DNA from: Algoriphagus mannitolivorans DSM 15301
GTDB taxonomy: Bacteria; Bacteroidota; Bacteroidia; Cytophagales; Cyclobacteriaceae
DNA: 64,000 nt
NCBI RefSeq assembly: GCF_000429425.1
Contig: NZ_AUBV01000001.1
Coordinates: forward strand, 186,001-250,000
Reading direction: 5' to 3'
Made by a program: the position numbers and the translations under genes. The first letter of the stretch is position 1. The number at the start of each line of letters is the position of its first letter. Below are positions 1 to 9,247 of this stretch, piece after piece. The notes beneath the pieces are model-generated. The model searched no databases, had not been told where the DNA came from, and saw nothing but the letters and a program-made list of their open reading frames with translations.

Positions 1-1371
1 TTTGAAGGAACTTATAAAAATGGCCAAAAAGATGGCAATTGGACCAAATACCACCAGAACGGAAAAAGGAAAGAAACCTCAGAATACCGGGATGGTAAAC
101 TTTTTGGACCTTCGAGGCATTACGACGAAGATGGACGTTTAACCAAAGAAATGATCTACCAAGACAGTGTGCTGGTGGGAAAATATTTAGAATACTTTGG
201 CAAAACAGGAGCTCCCGGATATGTGGATCCAAAACAGGTAAAAGTGGATGGACAATATGAAAAAGGAAGGAAAACGGGGCAATGGGTTACTTTTTACGAA
301 TTTGGAGAGGTAGCCATCAATGAGTTTTATAAGGATGGGCTTCGGGAAGGCCCTTATTTGGAGTATAGTCCTGAAGGATTCTTAATCACCGAAGCATTTG
401 CAACAAAAGGCCAATTCAACGGAGATTTCAAAAGATATTATCTTCCAAATGTGATCTTGGAGTCAGGCCAATACAAGAATGGAGTCAAAATAGGAGATTG
501 GAAAAGGTACTTCCCCGGGACTAAAATCCTCGAGGCGGAAGAGTTTTTTACCCAAGAAGGATTAAGAACCGGGCAATGGAAATATTATTATCAGACAGGA
601 AGGATTGCAAGAATTGAAACCTATGAAAATAATATTGCCATAGGTACTTGGGAAGAATATTTTCCAAATAAAGCGCTATCTAAACGTAAATCATTTGATC
701 TCGGAGTTCCTACCGGAGAATACCTTGAATACCACAGTTCAGGAGAGATTTCAGTCAAAGGGCAATATGAAAACGGCGCAAAATCCGGGCTTTGGCAAAG
801 CTTTTATCCAGACGGACACCTTTATTCCATAGGCGAATATAAAAATGACCTGAAATCAGAAGTTTGGAAGTATTTTAATAAAATCGGCATTTTGATCGCA
901 GAAGGTAAATACCTACTTGGTGAGGAAGATGGTCAATGGTTTTATTATTACGATGGTGGCCAGCTGAAATCTGTCGGAGTTTACAAACTAGGCAAAGAGG
1001 ACGGAATTTGGGGACTGTTTTACGATAACAAGCAACTAACTCAGGAGGAATTCTGGAAAGAAGGATATCTGATGAATGTAAGTGATTATTCCAGCTTTGA
1101 TGGCAAAACCACCTATAACAAGGGAACACTCAAGGATGGCAATGGAACCAGAATCACCTATTATGTCAATGGGCAAAAGGAATCCGAAGGAACCTATAAA
1201 TCCGGAAAAGCGGAAGGACTTTGGATTTATTACCATGAAAATGGCCGAAAAGCCTCTGAAGGAGCTATGATAGATGGTAAAAAAGAAGGAACTTGGAGGT
1301 ATTATAATACATCGGGAAGACTTGAAGACCTGGTCACCTTTAAATCCGATGAGGTAGTTCAAAACAACTAA
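1..1371 (+). CDS. MORN-repeat (YwqK-like) protein, 5' end outside window
   Basis: The reading frame is open from the first base of the window, so this is the C-terminal part (456 codons) of a longer protein. It is almost entirely short repeats of the MORN_2/YwqK type, about 23 residues each, with the pattern GxYxNGxxxGxWxxYYxxG (for example KNGVKIGDWKRYF and ENGRKASEGAMIDGKKEGTW). Such repeats form extended beta-hairpin stacks. They are common in Bacteroidota, where they are often annotated as 'toxin-antitoxin system YwqK family antitoxin', but no toxin function can be read from this sequence. The signal peptide, if any, lies outside the window. A small Lacal_2735-type gene follows 57 bp downstream. 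The repeat assignment is firm; the cellular role is unknown. Confidence 0.85.
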   Translation, partial: FEGTYKNGQKDGNWTKYHQNGKRKETSEYRDGKLFGPSRHYDEDGRLTKEMIYQDSVLVGKYLEYFGKTGAPGYVDPKQVKVDGQYEKGRKTGQWVTFYEFGEVAINEFYKDGLREGPYLEYSPEGFLITEAFATKGQFNGDFKRYYLPNVILESGQYKNGVKIGDWKRYFPGTKILEAEEFFTQEGLRTGQWKYYYQTGRIARIETYENNIAIGTWEEYFPNKALSKRKSFDLGVPTGEYLEYHSSGEISVKGQYENGAKSGLWQSFYPDGHLYSIGEYKNDLKSEVWKYFNKIGILIAEGKYLLGEEDGQWFYYYDGGQLKSVGVYKLGKEDGIWGLFYDNKQLTQEEFWKEGYLMNVSDYSSFDGKTTYNKGTLKDGNGTRITYYVNGQKESEGTYKSGKAEGLWIYYHENGRKASEGAMIDGKKEGTWRYYNTSGRLEDLVTFKSDEVVQNN

Positions 1372-1428
1372 TTCCGATTTTACCTCCAAACAAAGGGAGT
1401 ACACTGGAGGTTTAAAAAAATAAAACCC

Positions 1429-1593
1429 ATGTTCAATCTATTCAAAAAGAAAAGCGAAAAAGAGAAGCTTCAGGAATTGTATTCCAAAAAATTAAAGGAA
1501 GCTTACACTCTCTCCCATACTAATAGAACCGATTCTGACCGTCTCATGGCGGAAGCAGAAGAAATCGCCAAAAAAATAGAATCCATGACCTAA
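1429..1593 (+). CDS. Lacal_2735-like small protein (54 aa)
   Basis: An ATG-started frame of 54 codons that begins MFNLFKKKSEKEKLQELY and is rich in Lys and Glu. It is predicted to be a single long amphipathic helix. The start (MF-x-LFKKK-SEKEKL) and the internal S-x-TNR-x-SD segment match, from memory, the small Bacteroidota family called Lacal_2735; its function is unknown. A purine-rich stretch (ggagg, 1407-1411) lies 17 bp upstream, rather far for a ribosome site. A hairpin terminator overlaps the stop codon, which supports a real transcription unit ending here. Confidence 0.75.
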   Translation: MFNLFKKKSEKEKLQELYSKKLKEAYTLSHTNRTDSDRLMAEAEEIAKKIESMT

Positions 1594-1623
1594 TTGTTTT
1601 TCAGCTACAGAAAAACAATTTTT
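1592..1623 (+). terminator. Intrinsic terminator after the Lacal_2735-like gene
   Basis: A perfect 11-bp inverted repeat (arms 1592-1602 and 1610-1620, loop of 7) followed by a short T run. The stem is AT-rich, and its T-rich 5' arm would also make it work in reverse. It overlaps the stop codon of the 54-residue protein. Confidence 0.65.
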
Positions 1624-1760
1624 ACATATAATAATTTGGATTTTAGATAATTAGCCTTATATTTATTATTACTTTTTCATCTGGTCCGCAGACGTTTATA
1701 AACAATTCAAGTTTATTTTAAGGGTGATTGAGCTACGGACTCTAGAACACAAATTTTTAA

Positions 1761-1789
1761 AACCCGGGTTTGACAGCCCGGGTTTTTTT
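1761..1789 (+). terminator. Strong GC-rich intrinsic terminator
   Basis: An 8-bp stem AACCCGGG/CCCGGGTT (1761-1768 and 1777-1784) with an 8-nt loop and a run of seven T. It is the second terminator in a row after position 1593, and no coding region lies between the two. The rest of 1594-1969 holds no gene I can support. Confidence 0.85.
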
Positions 1790-1969
1790 ATGGGCAAAAT
1801 CCAACATACTCTCCCACCAACCCAAATCCTAAATCTTTTCAAAAAGAGATTCCTAAGAAACAAGAATTTCCATTATCCAGAAAAAAGAACTCCTCATTCG
1901 TCTATTTTTTCAATTAAGTGCTTTTTTGATCCCTAAAATTTAGCTTTATTGAGGCAATTCTCAGAAGAT

Positions 1970-3208
1970 ATGAACCTGATAAATCCCAAAGAAGCCATTT
2001 CAAAAATGGACGGAGTGGTAGAAATCAAAAGCTACCTCAACAAAATCAAAATCATCAAAAACCTTTACCTCAAAGGAGCAAATACTGCCAGCGAAATCTG
2101 CAATGAAGTAGGAATTTCTTTACCTACTGTAAATAGCCTATTATCTGATCTGATGACCTCTGGAGAGGTCATCAAGCAAGGAAGAGCTGAATCCCAGGGT
2201 GGAAGAAAGCCAGATCTTTACAGATTGGCACCAGATGCCTTCTATGTGCTCTCAGTGGACTTGTCCAAGTTCAACATGCACTTGGCTTTGTATTCATGCA
2301 ATCATGAAATGGCCTTTGAAAAGGAAAGTCACAAAATCACCCTGAATAACGAAAAAGAGACCTTTGACGAACTTTGTGATAAGATCGACGCCTACATTTC
2401 TCAAACTGGCATTCCTTCCGAGAAAATTATTGCCATCGGATTTTCCATGCCAGGATTGGTCGATTCTATCGGAGGAGTAAATTATACACACCTTCGTTTT
2501 GGAAAAAAGACCCTTCTGGAAAACTTAGAGTCCAGGTTTCAGAAGAAGGTTTTTTTGGAAAACGATGCAAGAGCGATGACTTTGGCGGAGTTTAAATTCG
2601 GGGCTGAAGACAAGTACAAAAATGTCCTTGGCTTGTTCATCGGCTGGGGAATTGGTCTTGGAATTATCATTGACGGAAAAATCTATCAAGGCGCATCCGG
2701 ATTTGCAGGAGAGTTTTCCCATTCTCCAATCTTTGAATCCCGAGACATCACCTGTACCTGCGGCAAAAAAGGATGCCTGGAAGCAGTTGCGTCAGGAACG
2801 GCCATTGTTCGAATGGCTGAGGAAGCAATCCTTTTGGATAAAGACAGCATTCTGGCAAGAATAGTCCGTGATCATAGTGGTGAATTGGAACCTGGCCTGG
2901 TCGTAGAAGCGGCATTGGCAGGAGATCAAAGAGCTATCACCATTCTCTCCGAAGCAGGCCTTGACTTGGGAAGAGGAATCTCTATTTTAATTCAACTTCT
3001 CAATCCTGAACTCATTATTATCGGCGGTTCGGTGGCTGAAGCAAATCAATACCTGATCACTCCTATCCAACAGGCATTGAATATCTACAGCATGGCCAAG
3101 TCAAGAGAAAAGACACAACTTTCTCTCTACAAACTCGGCCAAGATGTCGGACTTTTAGGAGGTGTGGCAGTGGTCAATGAGAAGTTGTTCGAAGACGTTT
3201 TGAACTAA
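1970..3208 (+). CDS. ROK-family transcriptional regulator (NagC/XylR type)
   Basis: A 412-residue protein with an N-terminal winged-helix DNA-binding region (about residues 25-75; NTASEICNEVGISLPTVNSL is the helix-turn-helix) and a C-terminal ROK sugar-kinase-like domain (about 90-400). The ROK zinc motif is present as CTCGKKGCLE (Cys262, Cys264, Cys269), with the preceding GEFSH and the END at about 198-200. Family members sense sugars or phosphosugars and repress catabolic genes. It sits 29 bp upstream of the FG-GAP/haloperoxidase/sulfatase genes on the same strand, so it probably heads and regulates that operon (inference). ATG 1970 is chosen over an in-frame TTG at 1949. Confidence 0.92.
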   Translation: MNLINPKEAISKMDGVVEIKSYLNKIKIIKNLYLKGANTASEICNEVGISLPTVNSLLSDLMTSGEVIKQGRAESQGGRKPDLYRLAPDAFYVLSVDLSKFNMHLALYSCNHEMAFEKESHKITLNNEKETFDELCDKIDAYISQTGIPSEKIIAIGFSMPGLVDSIGGVNYTHLRFGKKTLLENLESRFQKKVFLENDARAMTLAEFKFGAEDKYKNVLGLFIGWGIGLGIIIDGKIYQGASGFAGEFSHSPIFESRDITCTCGKKGCLEAVASGTAIVRMAEEAILLDKDSILARIVRDHSGELEPGLVVEAALAGDQRAITILSEAGLDLGRGISILIQLLNPELIIIGGSVAEANQYLITPIQQALNIYSMAKSREKTQLSLYKLGQDVGLLGGVAVVNEKLFEDVLN

Positions 3209-3237
3209 AAAAATGCTGAACAATCGGCATTCTTTCC

Positions 3238-6200
3238 ATGAGTCACTTTAGTATATTAAGTATTTTCAGAATGGTTTGTCTGGTATTGGCATGGGGTATA
3301 GCCTATTCGGCTTACCCTCAAAACCAGCAATCCAAATTTGAAAAACTTAACCCGAAATCCAGTGGAATAAATTTCAAAAACCAGCTGAAGGAGGATCGGG
3401 AAAATAACATCCTCCGCTACGAATACTTCTACAACGGAGGTGGCGTGGCGGTAGGTGATTTAAACAATGATGGCTTAGAGGATATTTTTTTTACGGGAAA
3501 CATGGTTCCCAATAAGCTGTACAAAAACCTCGGAAAGCTCAAATTCGAGGATATTACCAAGACGGCTGGAGTTCAAGGTAAAAGCTCCTGGACCACAGGA
3601 GTAAGTCTGGCAGATGTAAACGGAGATGGTCTATTGGATATATATGTCTGCTATTCCGGGAAGGGTCCTGTAGAAACCAGAAAAAATGAGCTCTTTATCA
3701 ATCTGGGAAATTTCAAGTTTGAAGAAAAGGCATCAGCGTATGGACTGGATGATCCGTCTCATAGCACCCAAGGTCTGTTTTTCGATTTCGACCGGGATGG
3801 GGATCTGGATCTTTTCCTTCTCAACCACAATATTCAGGTCATCAATGAAATGGAATTTGATGCCGCAAGAACTGGAAAACATCCTTTTGCAGGCGATAAA
3901 CTCTTTAGAAATGATGGAGGAAAATTTACCGATGTTACCGAGCAAGCGGGAATTAAAAGCTTTGCCTTGGGCTTTGGACTTTCTGTAAATTCATCCGATG
4001 TCAACCAAGATGGATGGCCGGATATTTTGGTGACCAACGATTACATCGAGCAAGATTACTTATACATCAATCAGGGAGATGGCACCTTTAAGGATGAGCT
4101 AAGCAGCTATTTTTCCCACATTTCGCATTTTTCCATGGGAGCAGACATTGCAGACCTCAATAATGATGGCTTGCAGGAAATCTTCACCCTAGACATGCTT
4201 CCTGAGGACAATGAACGCCAAAAGCTTTTATATGGCCCGGAAAATTATGAGCAATATGATTTGATGATCAGAAGAGGTTTTCATCATCAGCTGATGAGAA
4301 ATATGCTTCATCTTAACCAAGGTGAAGGACAATTTTCCGAAATCGGGCAGATGGCTGGAATTTCCAATACCGATTGGAGCTGGTCGGCCTTGTTTTTTGA
4401 CGGAAATAACGATGGTAAAAAAGATCTTTTCATCACCAATGGGTATTATCGGGATTACACCAACCGGGATTTTCTGAAATACAAAGGGGATTATTACTTC
4501 AAGCAGGCCATCGTAAGAGAAAAAGCTGATACACTACACTTGGTCACTTCCATGACCTCAACTCCAGTCCATAATTATTACTTCCAAAATCAAGGGAATC
4601 TTTCGTTTCAAAATCTTTCCAATTCCGCAGGCTTTGAAGAAAAAAACTTCTCCTCTGGAGCTGCTTATGCAGACTTGGACAATGATGGAGACCTAGACTT
4701 GGTTGTGAATAATCTTAACCAAACTGCTGATATTTTTGAAAACCAAAATTCGACAGGGAACTGGATAAAAATCCGACTGAAAGGCCCTATGAACAATACT
4801 TTTGGAGTGGGCACTAGCATATTGGCTTATGCAGAAGATGAAATTTATTTTTTGGAACAGCAGCCAGTGAGAGGATTTCAAAGTTCTGTCAGCCCGGTAT
4901 TACATTTAGGGCTTGGGGAGATAAAAAAATTGGATAGTCTGATAATTACCTGGCCTGATCAACAGATCCAAACAATTTTCCAAACTCCTATAAATCAAAC
5001 CTTAGACCTCAGCTATAATCCCAATTATTCAAATAAGACCCAACAAAATCCCCAACAGCAATTCCTGAAAAGTATTCCAGCGCCGGATTTCAACCCATCA
5101 AGTTCCACTGTAAACGACTTCAAAAGGCAGCCCTTGATGGTCACTATGCCAAGTCATTTAGGGCCTGTTTTAGCTAGTTCGGATTTGAATAAGGACGGAT
5201 TTCCTGAAATTTTTATTGGAGGCAATAAAGGCACTCCTGCAAGGATTTATACTTTTAAAGAGGATGTTTGGGAGGTCTATCGGGGCTTTAGATCCGCTTC
5301 TGAATTTTCCGATGGAGTAGCAATTTTCCAGGATTTCAATGGAGATGGATTTTCTGATTTATTTCTGGGCAGCGGAGGGTATCATGATTACCTCAGCGAG
5401 GATGAATCTCTAAGGGACCGACTGTTTCTAAATGACGGTTCAGGAGTTTTGGTTCCGCAGTCCAATTTTCCGAAATATTTAATCAGTACCGGAACGGCCA
5501 CTGTTATGGACCTCAACCAAGATGGATTCCCAGATCTATTCGTGGGAGGAAAAATAATACCGGGAAAATATCCAGAATCCCCTTCCTCGAAAACACTCAT
5601 CAATGACGGTAAGGGAAATTTTAGTGATCAAAGCTCTGAATTTTTACCAAACGCCAAACTTGGAATGCTGACTGGTTCAGCTGCTCAGGATCTAAATGGA
5701 GACGGTGTAGAGGATTTGATTTTAGTTGGAGAATGGATGTCTCCGAAAGCCTTGATCTGGGAAAATGGTAAACTCGTGGAGAGAAGCCAAGACTATTTTC
5801 CAAGCAACCTCTCAGGATGGTGGAATACCCTTAAGCAGGCTGATTTGGATGGAGATGGAGATTTGGATTTGATCTTGGGAAACTTTGGATTAAACTCACA
5901 ATTGAAGGCCAGCGATCAATATCCGCTGAATTTATATGCCAACGACTTTGATCAAAATGGCAGTATTGACCCGATCATCGAATGCTATTTGGGCGACGGG
6001 ATGTATCCCTTTGCCAGCCGAGACGAACTCTTGGACCAGATGGTCAGCATGCGAAGCAAATTCACCGATTATGCCAGCTATTCGAAAGCAAAAATTAGCG
6101 ATCTCTTTTCTCCAGATGAGTTGAAAAAGGCTCAAAAGCTTTCCATTCATACGTTGGAGTCTATCGTTTTGGTAAATAATGGCAAAGGATTTACGCCTAA

Positions 6201-6516
6201 GTCGCTCCCAAGAATTGCCCAAAGCTTTCCGGTATATGCTATTTCTGTTTTGGACATCAACCAAGATGGAATTATGGATTTGATTTTGGGAGGCAATCAA
6301 TCCCTGGCAAGGATCAAAATCGGGAGAATGGATGCCAGTCAAGGACTCGTACTTCTTGGGTCCGAAACCGGAGAATTCACTCCCCTCTCTTCCAGTCAAA
6401 GCGGAATTGAAATCAAAGGAGACATCAAATCAATCCTGGAGTTTAGACAGGATGATAAGACTTTCCTGATTTTCGGAATTAATCAAAAACCCACGGCCGT
6501 CTATCAAGTGAAATGA
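3238..6516 (+). CDS. FG-GAP/VCBS repeat protein with ASPIC/UnbV domain (CRTAC1-like)
   Basis: A 1092-residue exported protein with a signal peptide (about 1-27) and many calcium-binding-type FG-GAP/VCBS repeats recognisable as DLNNDGxxD, DVNGDGLLD and DLDNDGDLDL. A first beta-propeller region spans about 60-500, an ASPIC/UnbV domain about 500-585 (ends LITWPDQQIQT), and a second set of repeats about 640-1070. Such proteins are common beside SusC/SusD and sulfatase genes in Bacteroidota and probably bind glycans or act as surface scaffolds; no enzyme site is evident. Its stop codon overlaps the start of the next gene by 4 bp, so the two are translationally coupled. Confidence 0.9.
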   Translation: MSHFSILSIFRMVCLVLAWGIAYSAYPQNQQSKFEKLNPKSSGINFKNQLKEDRENNILRYEYFYNGGGVAVGDLNNDGLEDIFFTGNMVPNKLYKNLGKLKFEDITKTAGVQGKSSWTTGVSLADVNGDGLLDIYVCYSGKGPVETRKNELFINLGNFKFEEKASAYGLDDPSHSTQGLFFDFDRDGDLDLFLLNHNIQVINEMEFDAARTGKHPFAGDKLFRNDGGKFTDVTEQAGIKSFALGFGLSVNSSDVNQDGWPDILVTNDYIEQDYLYINQGDGTFKDELSSYFSHISHFSMGADIADLNNDGLQEIFTLDMLPEDNERQKLLYGPENYEQYDLMIRRGFHHQLMRNMLHLNQGEGQFSEIGQMAGISNTDWSWSALFFDGNNDGKKDLFITNGYYRDYTNRDFLKYKGDYYFKQAIVREKADTLHLVTSMTSTPVHNYYFQNQGNLSFQNLSNSAGFEEKNFSSGAAYADLDNDGDLDLVVNNLNQTADIFENQNSTGNWIKIRLKGPMNNTFGVGTSILAYAEDEIYFLEQQPVRGFQSSVSPVLHLGLGEIKKLDSLIITWPDQQIQTIFQTPINQTLDLSYNPNYSNKTQQNPQQQFLKSIPAPDFNPSSSTVNDFKRQPLMVTMPSHLGPVLASSDLNKDGFPEIFIGGNKGTPARIYTFKEDVWEVYRGFRSASEFSDGVAIFQDFNGDGFSDLFLGSGGYHDYLSEDESLRDRLFLNDGSGVLVPQSNFPKYLISTGTATVMDLNQDGFPDLFVGGKIIPGKYPESPSSKTLINDGKGNFSDQSSEFLPNAKLGMLTGSAAQDLNGDGVEDLILVGEWMSPKALIWENGKLVERSQDYFPSNLSGWWNTLKQADLDGDGDLDLILGNFGLNSQLKASDQYPLNLYANDFDQNGSIDPIIECYLGDGMYPFASRDELLDQMVSMRSKFTDYASYSKAKISDLFSPDELKKAQKLSIHTLESIVLVNNGKGFTPKSLPRIAQSFPVYAISVLDINQDGIMDLILGGNQSLARIKIGRMDASQGLVLLGSETGEFTPLSSSQSGIEIKGDIKSILEFRQDDKTFLIFGINQKPTAVYQVK

Positions 6517-7829
6517 AAAAAATTACCCTTTCCCTTCTCCTGATTTTAGGTTTGACAGGGTCAATCATCGCTCAAAAAAAAGCACTGGATTGGCCAAAAA
6601 TCTACGCTGACCAGCTTTTCAAAATTACTGAAGTCATGGTCACCGACGTGGCAAGTCCTCCGGTGGCCGCACGAATTTATGCCTATACCACACTCGCCAG
6701 TTATCTGGCTATTCAACCATCCGGTACGCGGTTTACGAAACCGGATTTCCTCTCAGCCACCCCGATTCAGGCAGATAAATTTCAAGCCTCTGGTTCTGGG
6801 GTTACCAACTTTGAGTTTCCTGCGATCTATGCCATGTTACTGGTAGGAGAGAAAGTCATTCCTTCGGGTTATTTACTGAAGAAAGCTCAGGAAGACTGGA
6901 TTTCATGGGGGTTGAAAAACAAAATATTTCAAAAGAAGGATCTGGCTCTTTACTTGACTTTCGCTCAAGATGTAGCCGATTTTGTTCTTGAGTATGCAAA
7001 AAAGGATGGCTACATCCAGCTTACTGCCTTGCCACGATATTCCCCAAAGGAAGGCGAAGGTTATTGGTACCCAACACCCCCAGCCTACATGGCACCAGTG
7101 GAACCGGAATGGAGAACGATGAAAACTTTCTTTCTCCGAAATCTGACAGATTTTGATCCAAAACCTATGGCTCCTTTTGATTTGGATAAAGGAAGCTCAT
7201 TCCAAATCCAATTGGAAGAAGTCTATACCGTCACCCAAAACCTAACCGAAGAACAGAAGTTGATTGCCAATTTTTGGGATTGCAATCCTTTTAAAGTTGA
7301 ATTCTCAGGTCATATGGCAATTGGGGTTAAAAAAATATCTCCAGGAGGGCACTGGATCGGAATTACGGGCATAGCTGCACAAAAAGCCAACCTGAATTTC
7401 GCCGAAACTGCCTATATCCATGCTTTGGTGGGATTGACCTTGCATGACGCCTTTGTTTCCTGCTGGAAAGCCAAATACGATACCGACAGAATCCGTCCTG
7501 AAACTGCCATCAACCAAAAGGTGGACCAATCGTGGAGACCCTTACTTCAAACTCCTCCTTTTCCTGAATATACCTCGGGGCATTCGGTCATCTCCACCGC
7601 CTCTGCTGTGGTTTTAACAGCCTATTTCGGAGATAATTTCTCCTTCTTGGACACCTCCGAACTCTATTTTGGACTTCCAGAAAGACCTTTCGACTCCTTT
7701 CTTCAGGCCTCTCAAGAAGCTGCCATCTCCAGACTTTATGGAGGGATTCATTACCGGGATGCCATTGAGAACGGAGTGGAGCAGGGAGATAAAATCGCCC
7801 GATATATCCTTCAGCAAACTCAATTTTAG
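6513..7829 (+). CDS. Vanadium-dependent haloperoxidase / PAP2-type phosphatase
   Basis: A 438-residue protein with an N-terminal signal peptide (MKKITLSLLLILGLTGSIIA). The C-terminal half carries the three signature stretches of the vanadium haloperoxidase/PAP2 family: K-x6-RP in KAKYDTDRIRPE, the acid/base SGHS in PEYTSGHSV, and the vanadate/phosphate-binding His in GGIHYRDAIENG. Family members either oxidise halides with peroxide or hydrolyse phosphate esters; sequence alone does not settle which. In Bacteroidota this type is often encoded next to an FG-GAP/ASPIC protein, as here (ATGA overlap upstream, 2-bp gap to the sulfatase downstream). Confidence 0.88.
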   Translation: MKKITLSLLLILGLTGSIIAQKKALDWPKIYADQLFKITEVMVTDVASPPVAARIYAYTTLASYLAIQPSGTRFTKPDFLSATPIQADKFQASGSGVTNFEFPAIYAMLLVGEKVIPSGYLLKKAQEDWISWGLKNKIFQKKDLALYLTFAQDVADFVLEYAKKDGYIQLTALPRYSPKEGEGYWYPTPPAYMAPVEPEWRTMKTFFLRNLTDFDPKPMAPFDLDKGSSFQIQLEEVYTVTQNLTEEQKLIANFWDCNPFKVEFSGHMAIGVKKISPGGHWIGITGIAAQKANLNFAETAYIHALVGLTLHDAFVSCWKAKYDTDRIRPETAINQKVDQSWRPLLQTPPFPEYTSGHSVISTASAVVLTAYFGDNFSFLDTSELYFGLPERPFDSFLQASQEAAISRLYGGIHYRDAIENGVEQGDKIARYILQQTQF

Positions 7830-7831
7830 CC

Positions 7832-9247
7832 ATGTATCTATTCCTACATCTCCTTTTTACCATAGCGTCTGGCTTACTTTCGGTAAAGCCGAACACAGAA
7901 ATTCAGAAGCCAAACATCATATTGATTTTTGCGGATGATTTGGCCTATGGAGATTTGGGAATTTATGGAGCAAAGGGATGGACTACTCCACATCTAGACC
8001 AGCTTGCGAAAGACGGCGCGAGATTCAGCCAATTTTATGTTCCTCATGCCGTTTGTACAGCCTCTAGAGCGGCATTATTGACCGGCACTTATGCCAATCG
8101 CCTAGAATTGTATGGAGCTATAGATCACAGCGCCAATCATGGTTTAAACCCGGATGAGACTACTATAGCAGAAATGCTCAAAGCCAATGGCTATCAAACC
8201 GGGATGGTGGGAAAATGGCATTTGGGTCATCATCCTGAATTTCTACCTACAAGGCAGGGATTTGACAGCTATTTCGGCCTACCCTATTCCAATGACATGT
8301 GGCCCAATCATCCTGAAGTCAAAGGATATTATCCCCCGCTTCCCCTGATTGAGGGAGAAACCACCATTGCTTATTTGGAGGATCAGCGGGAATTGACCAC
8401 CTGGTACACCCAAAAGTCTTTGGAGTTTATTGAGCAGAACCATAACCAGCCATTTTTTCTATATCTAGCCCATAGCATGCCGCATGTTCCATTATATGTC
8501 TCGGATAAATTCAAAGGCAAATCAGAACAGGGGCTCTACGGAGATGTCATGATGGAAATTGACTGGTCTATCGGTGAGATCCGAAAGAAACTTGAAGCTT
8601 TGGGCCTAACAGAAAACACCTTAATTATTTTCACATCCGACAATGGCCCTTGGCTGTCCTACGGTGGCCATGCGGGACTTCAGGCTGGACTTAGAGAAGG
8701 TAAAGGAACCTCCTGGGAAGGTGGAATCAGAGTACCGACAATCTTTACTTGGCCAGGAACCATTCCTGTTCAAACTGTCCAAAACCAACCGGCAATGACT
8801 ATTGATATCCTTCCGACTTTGGCGAATTTGACTGGCTCTCCCCTGCCTCACTTCCCCATTGACGGCCGTGACATTTGGCCACTAATCCAGGGAAAGTCCA
8901 TGGAAGACAAACCCTATTATGCCTATTACAATAAGAATGAACTTCAGGCAGTGATTTATGGAAAATGGAAGCTGGTATTTCCTCATACCTATCGAACCAT
9001 TCCATCTGGAACAGAAATGAGAAATGACGGTCTTCCAGTCAAATACACTCAAGTGAAGTTGGAAAAGGCTGAACTTTATGACCTTTCCAAAGACCCGGGA
9101 GAGACCAGAGACCTATCTTCTCAATTTCCTGAAATTATGTCAAGGATGAATGGATTTGCCGAAGTAGCCAGAAAAGATCTCGGGGATGCTCTCACGGAAA
9201 GAGAAGGAAACGGCAATCGAAAGGCGGGGAGAATAAAGAAGGATTAA
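7832..9247 (+). CDS. Sulfatase (arylsulfatase-type, formylglycine-dependent)
   Basis: A 471-residue type I sulfatase with an N-terminal export segment. The metal ligands D35-D36 are in ILIFADDLAYGD. The formylglycine signature is CTASR at Cys75-Arg79; Cys75 would be converted to formylglycine by an anaerobic or aerobic maturase not seen in this window. GKWHLGHH (about 128-135) and SDNGP (about 269-273) are the other active-site blocks. The C-terminal domain ends with the usual LYDLSKDPGE motif. It is the last gene of the ROK-to-sulfatase operon and probably removes sulfate from a polysaccharide or glycan. Its stop overlaps the stop of the convergent FAD oxidoreductase gene by 4 bp, leaving no room for a terminator. 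Confidence 0.93.
   Translation: MYLFLHLLFTIASGLLSVKPNTEIQKPNIILIFADDLAYGDLGIYGAKGWTTPHLDQLAKDGARFSQFYVPHAVCTASRAALLTGTYANRLELYGAIDHSANHGLNPDETTIAEMLKANGYQTGMVGKWHLGHHPEFLPTRQGFDSYFGLPYSNDMWPNHPEVKGYYPPLPLIEGETTIAYLEDQRELTTWYTQKSLEFIEQNHNQPFFLYLAHSMPHVPLYVSDKFKGKSEQGLYGDVMMEIDWSIGEIRKKLEALGLTENTLIIFTSDNGPWLSYGGHAGLQAGLREGKGTSWEGGIRVPTIFTWPGTIPVQTVQNQPAMTIDILPTLANLTGSPLPHFPIDGRDIWPLIQGKSMEDKPYYAYYNKNELQAVIYGKWKLVFPHTYRTIPSGTEMRNDGLPVKYTQVKLEKAELYDLSKDPGETRDLSSQFPEIMSRMNGFAEVARKDLGDALTEREGNGNRKAGRIKKD

Noticed and set aside
1724..1936. Open frame of 70 codons after the Lacal_2735-like gene
   Set aside because: It runs through the strong terminator at 1761-1789 and its translation is low in complexity and unlike any protein family; treated as chance.
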